In this document: positions 9,000 to 18,918 of the stretch, piece by piece | Layout: each line of letters begins with the position of its first letter | Position numbering within the stretch: the stretch's first letter is position 1 | Source: Nothopassalora personata | Lineage: Eukaryota; Ascomycota; Dothideomycetes; Mycosphaerellales; Mycosphaerellaceae | DNA: 64,000 bases | NCBI GenBank assembly: GCA_033816765.1 | Contig: CM066292.1 | Location: 2,356,001 to 2,420,000 of the forward strand | Direction of reading: 5' to 3' | Program-made: the position numbers and the translations under genes | The notes under the pieces: model-generated | Database searches by the model: none | Seen by the model: only the letters and a program-made list of their open reading frames with translations | What the model was told of the DNA's origin: nothing

Positions 9000-11261
9000 T
9001 CAATGTGCTCTGACTGGAACAAAGTGGTCGCGCCCGTTCTCGACTCGCAGCACGAGGATATCTTCCAGGTTCTGCTTGTGACTGTTGAGATCTTGGACGT
9101 TGCCGAGAGCCGTGATCTTTAGCTCTAGTTCAATGGAGCAAGTTTCGCCAGGTTCGAGGGTGATCGTTTCGGATTGGCTCTTCTCGCTCTTCACGTCTTG
9201 ATCATTGATCTTTAGTGATAACCAGTCTGGAGCGATGCCGGGTCGTTGTGATTCATGGACCGGGCGCTCTATAAAATAGAAGCTTGCAGACGCTCGGCTG
9301 GTGTTGGCGACTGTCAGGCTCCGATGTTGGGTTTGCGTCGACCTGACATCGCCGAACCAGACGCCTTCAAAATTCTCCATCGGCTGCTCCTCGCTTGTGG
9401 CAGGCGTATCATTATGAGCATCCACAATGACTGTGACATTCGGTCGTCCTTCGTTTTCGGCCTTATCAAGCTCCTTCGCCACTTCGCTTTGGATTTGTGC
9501 TTTCAGCTCAGGTACGACAGCATCGTATTTCAGCATAAACGACGCATCAAGAGGCTTGTGGTCGCTTGATAGAACACGTTGATGTGCTGTGTAGTACTCG
9601 AGCTTGATTTCGTCTTCGAAGCCCTCTTTCGTGATTACTACGCCATCCTCTTGGTCGTCGTATTCATTGTACTCGTTGTAGTCATCATTGGCATCCGCGC
9701 CGTCCGTTTCGGGATCGTAATCATAAAGTATGTCTTCGTCAGTAGCAGCGGCAACCGTGCCGTTGGCTTTTAACTCCTCGTCCTTCTTCCGGGCATTCTC
9801 CTCGTCACGCACTTTCGCATCGTACGCCAACTTTCCCCGGCGGGTGCGATAGATGATACGATCGCACCAGCTGGGTGCGCGCTTCTTTTCGCTTGAGTCA
9901 AAGACACCAACGCTGCCAATGTCGTACTTGTATGTTGGCAAAAATGTGATTGGTCCTTCCTGCCAGCCGTCATGGAACGCCTTGCGAGCTTTCATCTGCT
10001 GATGAAGTTCATCGTGTGGGAGCAATGACGATAAAGTGGTCTGGAGAGACGAGGGGTCCTCGCTTGCGGCGATCTCGTCGACGAGGGTCGTGGGCTTCTG
10101 ATTATCGAAGCTGGATCGAACAAAAGATTCAGTCGAATGTCTGCCGGATGGATCACCCTGGCTGACCCGGTCTTTCACAGACTTCGCTGCCTCCTCGAGC
10201 TCCTGATCCACTTTACGCGCTGCTCTCTGGCTCAAATCATATTCGTTGCGTGTATGCAGCATAAGCAGCCGCCGAACATCGTCACCGGGAATGCCTTCGA
10301 GTCGATAGTTGAGATCACCACACCAGAAGGCAAAGTCTTCGTCTCCAATCTGCTCGCCTGTACTTTGCGCGAGGTCCATGGCATCCTTGATCGGTGCAAA
10401 TCTGGTTCGACTGATAATCCGCGATGCGTCCCAGTTTCGCCGCTCTAGCGAGGTTTTGTCAGCGCCAGCCGCCAAATGACTGTTGACGAAGACTATCCTG
10501 GTGGTCTCGCCGAGCACGATTCGAGCAGTAACAGCACCTTTATTGCCGATATAGCCCATTAAACCAGTGCCAACACTAGTAGTACTGACCGACTTGACAT
10601 CCGGGGCAATTTCTGGGGCGGCATAGACCAACAGCAACAGGCCGATAAGTTGTTGTTCGGCCATTAGCCGATAACCCGGAGGAAGGGCTTGCTGCATCGC
10701 ATCTTTCCACTTGGTAGCGACAGAGGGATCGGTATACGGCTTCAATGCCCCGGCTGGAGATGTGATATCCACAACCTCTTGCAAACCCAGAACGTAGATG
10801 CCGACATCTGCATCTTTCGGCAGGCTGCCCTCGTCACCTACTGGCAACGTCGGTTTCTTGCGCTCATATCGTTCCTCCTGCGCAGCGACACTTTCTCTCC
10901 GGTGAGAAGCGTCGCGGTCCAGGTCGTTGATGTTTAGACCTGTCAAGGCCTCTGCCACATCTTTCCCGCCAACGAACCAACCACCCAGGTCTTTTTCAAC
11001 ACCTTTGCAAGCTGCCGTGTTCCATGTTCCGACCTTGACACGCACGTGTTTCGGCCGAACATATTCCGCTCTCCGGGCATATACCGCTTGCGACAGACTC
11101 TGGTATGTCACCTTATGCTCCTCAGTCCACTCGTCCTCTTGTTCGTGCTCAGGTGGTCGATTCTGAGGCGTCGCTGGGAATGCGCCTGGGACGTCCTGCA
11201 TCAACGAGCTGGCAGTGGATGCACTCGCCGTGCTCATGGGTCGCGGTTGTGTGGCCGACAT
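9000..11261 (-). CDS. Inositol polyphosphate 5-phosphatase (OCRL/INPP5-type), 3'-truncated
   Basis: A 753-residue protein that removes the 5-phosphate of phosphoinositides such as PI(4,5)P2 on membranes. The IPPc domain begins near residue 75 (VKVGTWN) and shows the Mg and phosphate ligands: LQEVVD (near 160), NKGAV and VNSHLAAG (240-270), WCGDLNYRL (near 315), APSWCDRI (near 462) and SSDHKP (near 563). An Asp/Glu-rich insert (about 510-545) splits the last two. An ASH-like beta domain follows (about 630-745). The frame ends PVRAH and stop exactly where relatives continue for several hundred residues (PVRG...); the DNA beyond is the AT-rich pocket with the effector-like gene. So the C-terminal part has been lost; the catalytic domain is complete and the product may still work. 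Start at 11261 is followed by a Ser/Thr-rich leader. Confidence 0.85.
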   Translation of the reverse strand: MSATQPRPMSTASASTASSLMQDVPGAFPATPQNRPPEHEQEDEWTEEHKVTYQSLSQAVYARRAEYVRPKHVRVKVGTWNTAACKGVEKDLGGWFVGGKDVAEALTGLNINDLDRDASHRRESVAAQEERYERKKPTLPVGDEGSLPKDADVGIYVLGLQEVVDITSPAGALKPYTDPSVATKWKDAMQQALPPGYRLMAEQQLIGLLLLVYAAPEIAPDVKSVSTTSVGTGLMGYIGNKGAVTARIVLGETTRIVFVNSHLAAGADKTSLERRNWDASRIISRTRFAPIKDAMDLAQSTGEQIGDEDFAFWCGDLNYRLEGIPGDDVRRLLMLHTRNEYDLSQRAARKVDQELEEAAKSVKDRVSQGDPSGRHSTESFVRSSFDNQKPTTLVDEIAASEDPSSLQTTLSSLLPHDELHQQMKARKAFHDGWQEGPITFLPTYKYDIGSVGVFDSSEKKRAPSWCDRIIYRTRRGKLAYDAKVRDEENARKKDEELKANGTVAAATDEDILYDYDPETDGADANDDYNEYNEYDDQEDGVVITKEGFEDEIKLEYYTAHQRVLSSDHKPLDASFMLKYDAVVPELKAQIQSEVAKELDKAENEGRPNVTVIVDAHNDTPATSEEQPMENFEGVWFGDVRSTQTQHRSLTVANTSRASASFYFIERPVHESQRPGIAPDWLSLKINDQDVKSEKSQSETITLEPGETCSIELELKITALGNVQDLNSHKQNLEDILVLRVENGRDHFVPVRAH

Positions 11262-11620
11262 TGTAGTGGCCTGTCTCCACTTTACGCTTCACGCATGATG
11301 AGAGCTGCTTGGGTCTGTCGTCATTTCATCCAGACCATAGACACGTTCATCGTCCCTTGCTGATGGGCAGTGCAGTTCTTGGCTTCGTTCAGGTTGACTA
11401 TTCTAGCTGTTCGGCGGAGAAGCAGCGTAGCAGCAGCATCACGAGTAGCGGGCAGAGTGTGCATAGGACTGACTGGCGTCGCGCTATCACGAGTGAAGAA
11501 CAACAAAAGATTCCACGTGTGAAGACGGCAGATATGGATATGACCCTTGCTGCTGACGTCGATCAACAGGCGCAACCACGGCAACCCTTGGACTCGCGTG
11601 GACAGGGCGTGGCACGGCGG

Positions 11621-11650
11621 GGCAGGGCAGGGCAGGGCAGGGCAGGGCAG
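11621..11650 (+). repeat. GGCAG x6 microsatellite in the DCP1 leader
   Basis: Six tandem GGCAG units end about 95 bp before the DCP1 start, within the short divergent intergenic region shared with the 5-phosphatase gene. The runs of G could fold into a two-tetrad G-quadruplex in the transcript; that is inference. Confidence 0.8.
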
Positions 11651-11745
11651 GATCCGATACCGAGGAGCAAACACTCACAACATTCAACATGACCGTCTTC
11701 GTCAACATCAACTTCGATGAGGTCGACGACTCGACACCCAGAAGA

Positions 11746-12660
11746 ATGGCGCCGAAGAAGAAGGCGAACCGAGCGGGACACCCACCACCGCACCCGCCGC
11801 TACTAGTCTCCGACACCGACACCGACACCGCGAACCTGACCGACAACAACGTGATCGACTCGATACCCGCACCTCCCCCGGGTCGCTCCAATGCACAGCT
11901 CAATAACCTCGTACTGCGCCGATGGATCCCGAATCTCGAGTCGATCCTCGCCATAGCACCCTTCGCCGTCCTCTACAACTTCTCGCCAGAAACAGAGCAA
12001 TGGGACAAATGCGAAACCCAAGGCTCGCTGTTCGTGTTGCAGCTCACGGCAGAGCCCTACCCGCGTTACCAGGTCCTCATACTCAACCGCAGGAACATGG
12101 AGAACCTACAGCTGGACATCGTGAGCACTGAGCAGATTGAAGTGACGACCGAGTTCATCATCATCACAACTCAGGATGAGGAGCTGGGGACGGTGCAGGT
12201 GCAAGGAATATGGATGTACTCAGATGGGGACATTCCGGCGGAGAATAGTAGAGAGGCGATCGCGCAGACGATTATGGAATGCGCGCAGAAAGCAGAGCAG
12301 TATGCCCAGGACTTTGGCCCACAGGATGATGGAGCACATGATGGAGTGCACGAGCAGCATGGTCACGGCTTGGATGTGGGTGGAGAGGTACCCACACAGC
12401 ATTCTGAGCCATCTGATCTGGAGCAGATGCCACAAGAGCACAAGTTGGACCTGGCAACTCTCTTCGGGAAGCCGCGGGCACAGCAAGCTGCCACTCAACA
12501 CTCAGAACAGAGGCTCCCATCGACCACAGATACCGACTTCTTCCGAGACCCGGCAAGACCTTCAGTTCAGGCTCAACAGTTCGGTACACCTGCCGTGCAA
12601 GCGCCGACCTCACAGCAGAGTGCGCTGCTGGATCTGTTTAAGAATGCCAAGCGGCAATGA
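11746..12660 (+). CDS. DCP1: mRNA-decapping enzyme subunit 1 (Dcp1)
   Basis: A 304-residue activator of the decapping enzyme Dcp2, acting in cytoplasmic P-bodies in 5'-3' mRNA decay. The EVH1-like Dcp1 domain spans about residues 45-165: LRRWIPNLESILAIAPFAVLY, then the strand with SPETEQWDKCETQGSLFVLQ and the segment QVLILNRRNMENL, ending QGIWMYSDGD. A Gln-rich, low-complexity tail follows with a short C-terminal ALLDLFKNAKRQ motif that resembles the trimerisation or partner-binding helix of Dcp1 proteins. I prefer the ATG at 11746 (MAPKKK, as in relatives); an in-frame ATG at 11689 would add 19 residues. No intron is needed. Confidence 0.88.
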   Translation: MAPKKKANRAGHPPPHPPLLVSDTDTDTANLTDNNVIDSIPAPPPGRSNAQLNNLVLRRWIPNLESILAIAPFAVLYNFSPETEQWDKCETQGSLFVLQLTAEPYPRYQVLILNRRNMENLQLDIVSTEQIEVTTEFIIITTQDEELGTVQVQGIWMYSDGDIPAENSREAIAQTIMECAQKAEQYAQDFGPQDDGAHDGVHEQHGHGLDVGGEVPTQHSEPSDLEQMPQEHKLDLATLFGKPRAQQAATQHSEQRLPSTTDTDFFRDPARPSVQAQQFGTPAVQAPTSQQSALLDLFKNAKRQ

Positions 12661-12943
12661 TTCGACCTTGGCCATATCGGACATTCCACTCTGCATGCTT
12701 TCGAGCAGTTGACTGAGCAATGCCTCTCGATGGCATGACGTCTGACTGGCTGGACCGAGGCTGTCCACGCGAAGGCCATGGAGATAAGCAGGAACTTATT
12801 GGAGCATGTGTAGTGCATGTTTCTGCCAGCTGCTGGACCCAGGTACGAGTCACGTCTCCGTGCACTTTCTCTCACTATGTCCTCGTGCGTCGTGGCGTCC
12901 CGATAGGCGACTGGCGCACCTTCGACCTGCATCGCAGCCGAGA

Positions 12944-13557
12944 ATGGCGCAGAGGGAACAATCAGCATCACGGCTACTCCTTTATGCAGAACTGCGCAAC
13001 GACATCTATTGGCACGCGCTAGCGACCGATTGCCCGATGGCCACTACGCCATACAATCTCCGCGACCACTCACTACACGCTCTACTGCAAACTTGCCACC
13101 AGATTCGCAACGAAGGCACGAGCATCTTCTGCAAGAACAACACCTTTCAGCGACACTTTGACACTGAACTTTACTCCCTTCTGCCGATGGCCAGGACGGT
13201 TCGATCGTCACAGTCTGGCCATCATAGAACGCTTTAATGATCAAATCTCTGCCGCCGCTGCGCAGCATTCCTGATTCCTCTTGGCGCAAACTTAAGCAGA
13301 TGTGGGAACACTATATCAGGAGAATTTGGCAGGCCGGCATACGGATAGAGAGCATTCAGCTGATCGTCCGGGAGCCTTCTGGAGCCTACCTTCTCGCAAA
13401 CGTGTTTGGATCGATCTGGGAAGAGGCGAAAAACTGCTGTTCATGCTTTTCTCGCCGACAGCTCGCTGATAGCACGAAACCGTCACTGACAAAGGTGGCC
13501 CGCGATGCGATGAGGGCCAATCATGATATCCAGCATCACGATGCTGCATGCCGTTAA
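12944..13557 (+). pseudogene. 2EXR/F-box-like protein fragment, frame broken
   Basis: Residues from 12944 (MAQREQSASRLLLYAELR) look like the N-terminal 2EXR-type block of large Dothideomycete families: LYAELRNDIYWHALA, then LLQTCHQIRNEGTSIFCKNNTF. The frame stops at 13237, and a second open frame (13237-13557, shifted by one) continues with WRKLKQMWEHYIRRI and a region resembling the later part of such proteins. No convincing intron joins them. It is probably a decayed copy; a short real protein of about 97 residues is the alternative. Confidence 0.4.
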
Positions 13558-14559
13558 TGGGACGTGCCGGAGAGATGACAACCATTTAGAAGAACCTCGT
13601 GTAGCATATATCCAGGTTATGCATACGCCTGCCACTCCTGATGATCACCCAAGTCATCCTAAGACTAAAATCAGCCTATAATAACAGTAAACCTGCAGAC
13701 ACTTCCAGCGTAGAAGACGAGGTCGCTACGCTCTCAGCGAGACCAGCGAAAGCTTATGATTAGCGGTATTGCAAGAGAACAATAGCAAAATTCCAAGCTT
13801 CAAGTTCACACTGCGCTTTCTAACCGAATCCGACTCATTCCGGTCTAAAAATCACCGTCTTCCATCCTCTTTACTTTTGAAAGGCACGGAAAATCCCCAC
13901 GCCGCATTTGACGTCTACTTTCGCCTTCCTTCTAGAGCCCTCATTCTCCCTATCCTGCTGGTTACGAATACCACATAATACGAATATGATGAGGGCGCAT
14001 GTTCCACGATGGAGCTGCACGAGCCAGCGAATATGGGCTAAAGGCCCTTGGTACTAAGACTGGGGCGACCGCTGGATGCTGTAAATGGGTCGAACCACAG
14101 ACTAGGATTGAAATTGGGGTCCATCTACCTCAGTGGCGAGCTTTGCGATGAGACATTTCGAGCTTGGGCGACAGGGCATAGAGCTTTGACGGGGGGTGCG
14201 AGGAGACATCGGTGTGAGAGTGGTGTGGTATAGTCTACGGCTGGATGTCGCCCAGGCTGGAGCTAGTGTTCTGTTCTGGATCTGGAGATGGTGGCTGCTG
14301 AGCCAGTCTGAGTCTATCAGGAGAAAGGCGCCGGCTCTCTAACGATGGAGTGGGGGTTACTTCATCAAGCAGATATGCAAGGCGTGGAGTGGTACCTGGA
14401 AGCCATCGCGTGGAGCTGTAGCGTTGCATGAGCAGCTCAGGTTTGATTAAGACGGAGGAATTGGGACGCGCATCGACAATGAAAGAGTCAAAGAGACGTG
14501 GGGCCGGACTTTGCTTGTGATACGGCTAGCTGAGGGACACATGGTTGAGTAGCTCAATG
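13558..14559. other. No gene seen
   Basis: Short overlapping ORFs only. A 64-codon minus-strand ORF at 14235-14429 is Pro/Ser-rich but has no recognisable features and lies downstream of the P450 stop. Confidence 0.4.
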
Positions 14560-16150
14560 TCAAGCCTTGCCATCCTGTCTCACGCGATACTTGAGATTCA
14601 TCTTCACATCCGGCTTACGTGCCGTGTGGTTGTTCCAGTTGGTCAGCGGGACCTTGGCCATAGGCCCTCCATTGCCATCGACAAGTTGGACTTGATCGAA
14701 GTAGGCCAAGAACAGAGCGACAATGATGTTGTTCTCCAACTTGGCGAATCGCATACCCAGGCATGGATGACGCGCGACTCCTGCTCTGATGTTAGCCAAG
14801 GTCGCAGGGCCTGGGATGAGATATTCACTTACCCCAGCCCACCCAACCATACGTCTCCTTCTTGTCCTCCCCACGCTCATATCGAGCTGGATCCCACTCC
14901 TCGGGGTCGGTGTAGATCTTCGGGCTGTAATGCATGTCGCCGACACCGAGGGTCACGTAAGCGCCGGCGGGAATGACCTCTCCAGTCTTCCCGAGCGGGA
15001 TATCCTGGTTGGATACGTTCTTCCTGAAGGCTGTGCCGGACATCTGCAGACGGATTGTGTCTTTCAAGCAGAGGTCGATGTTAGGAAACTCGCCCTCCCA
15101 TGCTTCGATTGGGACGCGCATCAGTCGATCTTTCAACGGCAGGTCTTTATCAGGGCAGTGACGGTCCGCTACGCTGTTCACCTCCTCTCGCACCCGTTTC
15201 ATCCAATAGTCGTTGCTAGCAAGGTAGCAGAGAATGAAGGCGGCGTTGATGCCACTGTTTAGTTGTCCGGCGAACAGAGACCCGAGAACGAAAGTGAGAA
15301 TGTCCGTGATGCTGTCGTCCTGGTCGATGAGGAACTGCAACGCATCGTCGTCTTTGATACCTGTTCTCTTCCGCTCGGCGACTACCTTCTGAAAGATTCT
15401 GTAAAGTTGTGCACCTGCGTAGAGACGCTTGAACTTTGAAGGAACTGGCATCCACGGGTACATAATCGAGAGTGGTGTGCCGGTCCCCTCAATAACCTCG
15501 AAGTAATGCAGACACTGCTTGACCAGCTCTGGGTCGTTTGCCACGTCGTTGCACGCGACTGTGCGCATAGTGACATGGAAGACCAGGCGGTAGATACTGT
15601 CGAAGGGATTTGTGAAGCCCGAAGGATCATTCGCAAGAACATCGAGGTTTTCGCGCGCGTCCTTGAGTAGTTGAGGCAGACCATTCTTCAGCACAGGGCC
15701 CTTCAGCAGGGCTGTTATGCGTCTTGTGAAGTATTGGCCAAACTCCGAGGAGCCAGCAGCTGACTCTGCCATTGGATTGTTGTCAACTTTGACATCGGGG
15801 CTTCCTCCCAGTAGAGCTCCATAGCCCTCGCCAAAAGAAAGTCTCTTGTCTTCGAAGAAGATTTTCCGTGGTTCCTCTCCAGACAATGCTACCACGGGAT
15901 ATGAACCTGCGTGGAAGGTGAAATTGCCGGTTTTGCTGCTAGCGACTCCTCGTCGGTAAAAGTCCCATCTTTGCGTGAAGAAGTGCATTGCTCCCAACAG
16001 TGGCCATTTTTCGTTGTAGTACTGGGGTGCATTCTTTGGGAATGGCGGTTTAGGGAAGAGATACAGAATCAGACTGGGAAGAGTGGCGAGAAGGCCGAAT
16101 ACCACAGCCAGAAGGAAGTTGGCATTGTTTGGCAGGCTCAGCAATGCCAT
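14560..16150 (-). CDS. Cytochrome P450 monooxygenase, two exons
   Basis: Complement join 14560..14780, 14833..16150; 512 residues. A haem-thiolate monooxygenase anchored in the ER by an N-terminal helix (about residues 12-32). The I-helix reads GSLFAGQLNSG, with Ser/Gly instead of the usual Asp-Thr pair. The ExxR motif of the K-helix reads CLKDTIRL, so Asp replaces Glu. The haem loop crosses the 52-bp intron: exon 1 ends WVGWG and exon 2 continues VARHPCLGMRF, with the haem cysteine. Donor GTAAGT and acceptor GAGCAG restore a perfect frame. The layout (AGxxxS, DxxR, RHPCLG) is like the CYP7/8/51-related fungal clade that includes fatty-acid or sterol-type enzymes; the substrate cannot be told. 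Without the splice the protein would lack the haem ligand. Confidence 0.85.
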
Positions 16151-16983
16151 TTGGGTGGTGGGAGTGCCGTCGAGGTCAGCACGAAGGCGACGAAGTGACT
16201 GGAGCAGTAGTCGGGTTTATCGTGGTGGTGCTCACTGCTCACTTTCCTGGTGTCGGTAGCCAGTCGACAGGGTTGCTCGGGACATGGGATCCTTCGCGCG
16301 ACCGAAGCTGTAGGACCTTGGCACCTAGGTAGGGTGGAGGCGAGCTGTTGTTAGGTGGTGATGATGCAACCGAAGCCACGCTCCGGTAGCCCTGTGATTA
16401 CAGTTTGCTTGTGTGATGAGCAGGCGCACAAAGGAAAAATATATGTTCGTGGCGCGTAGCCAACCGTGTCAACGACAACCTACGCCGCGAAATAGGGCCT
16501 GAAACGAACAACGGAATGTCGAGGCGCATGATTCGCCGCCTGATTGCAACCCACCCGCAAACACATCGCGCACCGTTTGGGAAAAGAGCTGCGCGGTGGA
16601 GGAAGACGCGGGTCGAAAGTCTGTTCGAGAATTGTGAGAAAAGTGAGAAGGTGGCCGCGCATTGCTTGGCCAAGCATCAGTCAGCACAGCTCGGATCCAT
16701 GTTTGTTTGTGGGAACCTGGCACAGCGGCCACATCTTCATCATCAACATCACTTCCTCTTGTATGTATGCTACCTGGGCTGCTATCTTTCTTGGATTCCA
16801 TTCGACAAATCTATCAACACTATTCGTCCATTCTGTCGTTCATAAGGAAAGTCATACACCGCAGCCCTAGGCGAAAAACTCCTGCCAGCAACGTTTGAAG
16901 CTGCACCTCGGAAGCTTGCATGCCCGATAGAACTACTACTTTGGCTGGCCGCTCACAGCACACCGTATGTCGTGAAACGAACA
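16151..16983. other. Intergenic, no gene seen
   Basis: This is the upstream region of the P450 and the downstream region of the AAA gene. Only short overlapping ORFs on both strands, none recognisable. Confidence 0.4.
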
Positions 16984-18918
16984 TCATGACTTGTCATCCT
17001 CCTCTTCCTCAGCTTCTCGCCTCTCCTGATCCTGCCGCTCCTTCTCCGCGAGCAACTCCTTGACCCAGCGCTCTGCCTGTTCCACCGCGACACGTGGCTC
17101 CTTCTTGTGCATCATCAGATGATTCTGGATCTCAGCCGGCGTGAATGTATCGTCCGGGATATGGCTCGCGAACTCGATGGCCAACTCTTCCAAGTCCATC
17201 TCTGACACACTGTCCGGCTGCATTTCCAGGTGACCGTTCGCGTGACCATTGGTGTGCCCGTTGGCCACAGCCTTGCCATTGGCGATATGCTTGATGTGTC
17301 CATTGGTGTGGCTCTTGGGCTTGCCAACGGTCAGAACACCTTTAACATTGGGCTCGGTGTCGAACTTGGGTACATCGCTGATTGCGTACATCCTCAGGAA
17401 GAGCTCGCTGATCTGCTCGTTCATTGCCAGCTTGAACTCCACACGGCGGTCGACACGGCCTGGTCTGACGAGGGCGGCATCGAGCTTTTCAGGATGGTTT
17501 GTGGTCATGATCAAGACACGGCCTTCATGCGTGGCTACGCCGTCAATGGCATTCAGCAGCCCGGACAGAGAAACGCCAGTACCAGGAGCCCGATTTGGAT
17601 GCCCGCCGGAAGCATTGTTGTCGTTGCCACCCCTCTTCCCACCTTTAGGCATGCTGACAGCTTTTATTTCTTTCGCAAGATCTTTCAACGTGTCTTGCAT
17701 CGTGGGCTCTGACTCTTTCTGCGGAACTTCACTAGTCTCCTTTTCCTCTTTCTCGCCGTCCTTCTTCTTCTCATCCTTACCCGATTTGCCCTTCCTCTTC
17801 GTCCTGTCTTCACTGCCGCTCTTCCCATCACGCAGCAAACCGGCGGCATCGACGTCTTCCAGCAGTACAATACAGCGTCTGGGAAGACCATTGAATAGCT
17901 GCATAAGATCGCCTTCGGTCAGTGTCGGCTCTTGCAGACTGATGGCAAAGATCTCTAACCCAAAGATACCAGCAAGTGCAAAGCTCAGAGACGTCTTTCC
18001 TGTTCCGGGCGGGCCATGGAATAGATATCCTCTCCGGTATGGGATTCCACGAGTGGCGTACCATTTGGGCGACGCAGGATGCAGGTACTCGTTGACATCT
18101 CTAATTATACCAGCCTTTTGCTCAGCATCGAGGATTACCGTCTCCATAGGACGCGAAGGTCTCGATGAGGTCTTGCTCCATGCGCCTCCCCACCTGGCTC
18201 GATCCTTCGGAGTAGGGTGCCGGATGGTGGTGGTATTTCTCAGCTTATCAAGCGACCAGATCTTGATAGTCCTGAGCAGTCCCTGGATCGGCTTTGTGTT
18301 CCAGCCGACGCAGTCCAGCTGGATAATGTCGTCGTCGCCACTTCCATAATGAAGCTGGACGCGCGAAGTCTGAGCTGGCCGTTGAGACCTTCGAAAGAAG
18401 AACAATTTACCTTGATGCCAAAAGTAATGCCTGCCATAATGAGGTTCGAAGCGTGGAGGTGTTCGAGCGTTCCACTTGTTGTAATCGAACATGCCGTTCT
18501 CGTCGAGCGCATCGCCGGGGCCATCCTCCAGAACGCCTTCGGTTCTTGATCCTCGCTGAGTCTTAGCTCGAACGGACCGCCTCGATGCCGAACTCTGCCT
18601 CTCCGCCAACCATTCCATCGTCATGTCAAACAGGTCATCGCCATCGTCGATGTAGACAGAACTGAGAAACAGCTTCCGGAACAAGCTCTCTCCTCGGTCG
18701 AACAGGAATTGTCCACCTTTGGTCGCCACCACTAGGATTGCAGCTATGGAGACGAAGATCGAGATATCAACACCAAGCGTGGACAGGATGTACCGAGATA
18801 TGGGACCATAACCAGGTATCAGTGCCTCCAAGATGTTTGCTGGCAGCTCGCTTAATGCGCCGGGCTCGGTGCTGTTTGTGGCCTCTGCCACTTTAGCCAG
18901 TCTGCGGAAGTCCATCAT
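16984..18918 (-). CDS. BCS1-like AAA ATPase
   Basis: A 644-residue protein of the BCS1 family. Yeast Bcs1 is a mitochondrial inner-membrane translocase that inserts the Rieske protein into complex III; ascomycetes have several further paralogues of unknown role. Visible order: one transmembrane helix (about 50-66), a BCS1 N-terminal domain (to about 260), Walker A GPPGTGKTS (near 303), Walker B CIVLLEDVDA (near 350), a long Lys/Glu-rich insert (about 360-440), then LLNAIDGVATHEGRV, TTNHPEKLDAALVRPGR (arginine finger region) and an Asn/Gly/His-rich stretch before an acidic end. The insert and the C-terminal extension distinguish it from the orthodox BCS1, so it is most likely one of the lineage-expanded paralogues. 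No intron. A 366-codon ORF on the other strand is a shadow. Confidence 0.85.
   Translation of the reverse strand: MMDFRRLAKVAEATNSTEPGALSELPANILEALIPGYGPISRYILSTLGVDISIFVSIAAILVVATKGGQFLFDRGESLFRKLFLSSVYIDDGDDLFDMTMEWLAERQSSASRRSVRAKTQRGSRTEGVLEDGPGDALDENGMFDYNKWNARTPPRFEPHYGRHYFWHQGKLFFFRRSQRPAQTSRVQLHYGSGDDDIIQLDCVGWNTKPIQGLLRTIKIWSLDKLRNTTTIRHPTPKDRARWGGAWSKTSSRPSRPMETVILDAEQKAGIIRDVNEYLHPASPKWYATRGIPYRRGYLFHGPPGTGKTSLSFALAGIFGLEIFAISLQEPTLTEGDLMQLFNGLPRRCIVLLEDVDAAGLLRDGKSGSEDRTKRKGKSGKDEKKKDGEKEEKETSEVPQKESEPTMQDTLKDLAKEIKAVSMPKGGKRGGNDNNASGGHPNRAPGTGVSLSGLLNAIDGVATHEGRVLIMTTNHPEKLDAALVRPGRVDRRVEFKLAMNEQISELFLRMYAISDVPKFDTEPNVKGVLTVGKPKSHTNGHIKHIANGKAVANGHTNGHANGHLEMQPDSVSEMDLEELAIEFASHIPDDTFTPAEIQNHLMMHKKEPRVAVEQAERWVKELLAEKERQDQERREAEEEEDDKS

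Noticed and set aside
8747..9022. 91-codon minus-strand ORF overlapping the end of the 5-phosphatase
   Set aside because: It starts at TTG, not ATG, and reads across the broken secreted-protein copy on the other strand; no motif.
17249..18349. 366-codon plus-strand ORF
   Set aside because: It lies fully opposite the BCS1-like AAA gene, which has clear Walker motifs on the minus strand. The plus-strand product is Ser/Pro/Leu-rich without motifs: a shadow ORF.
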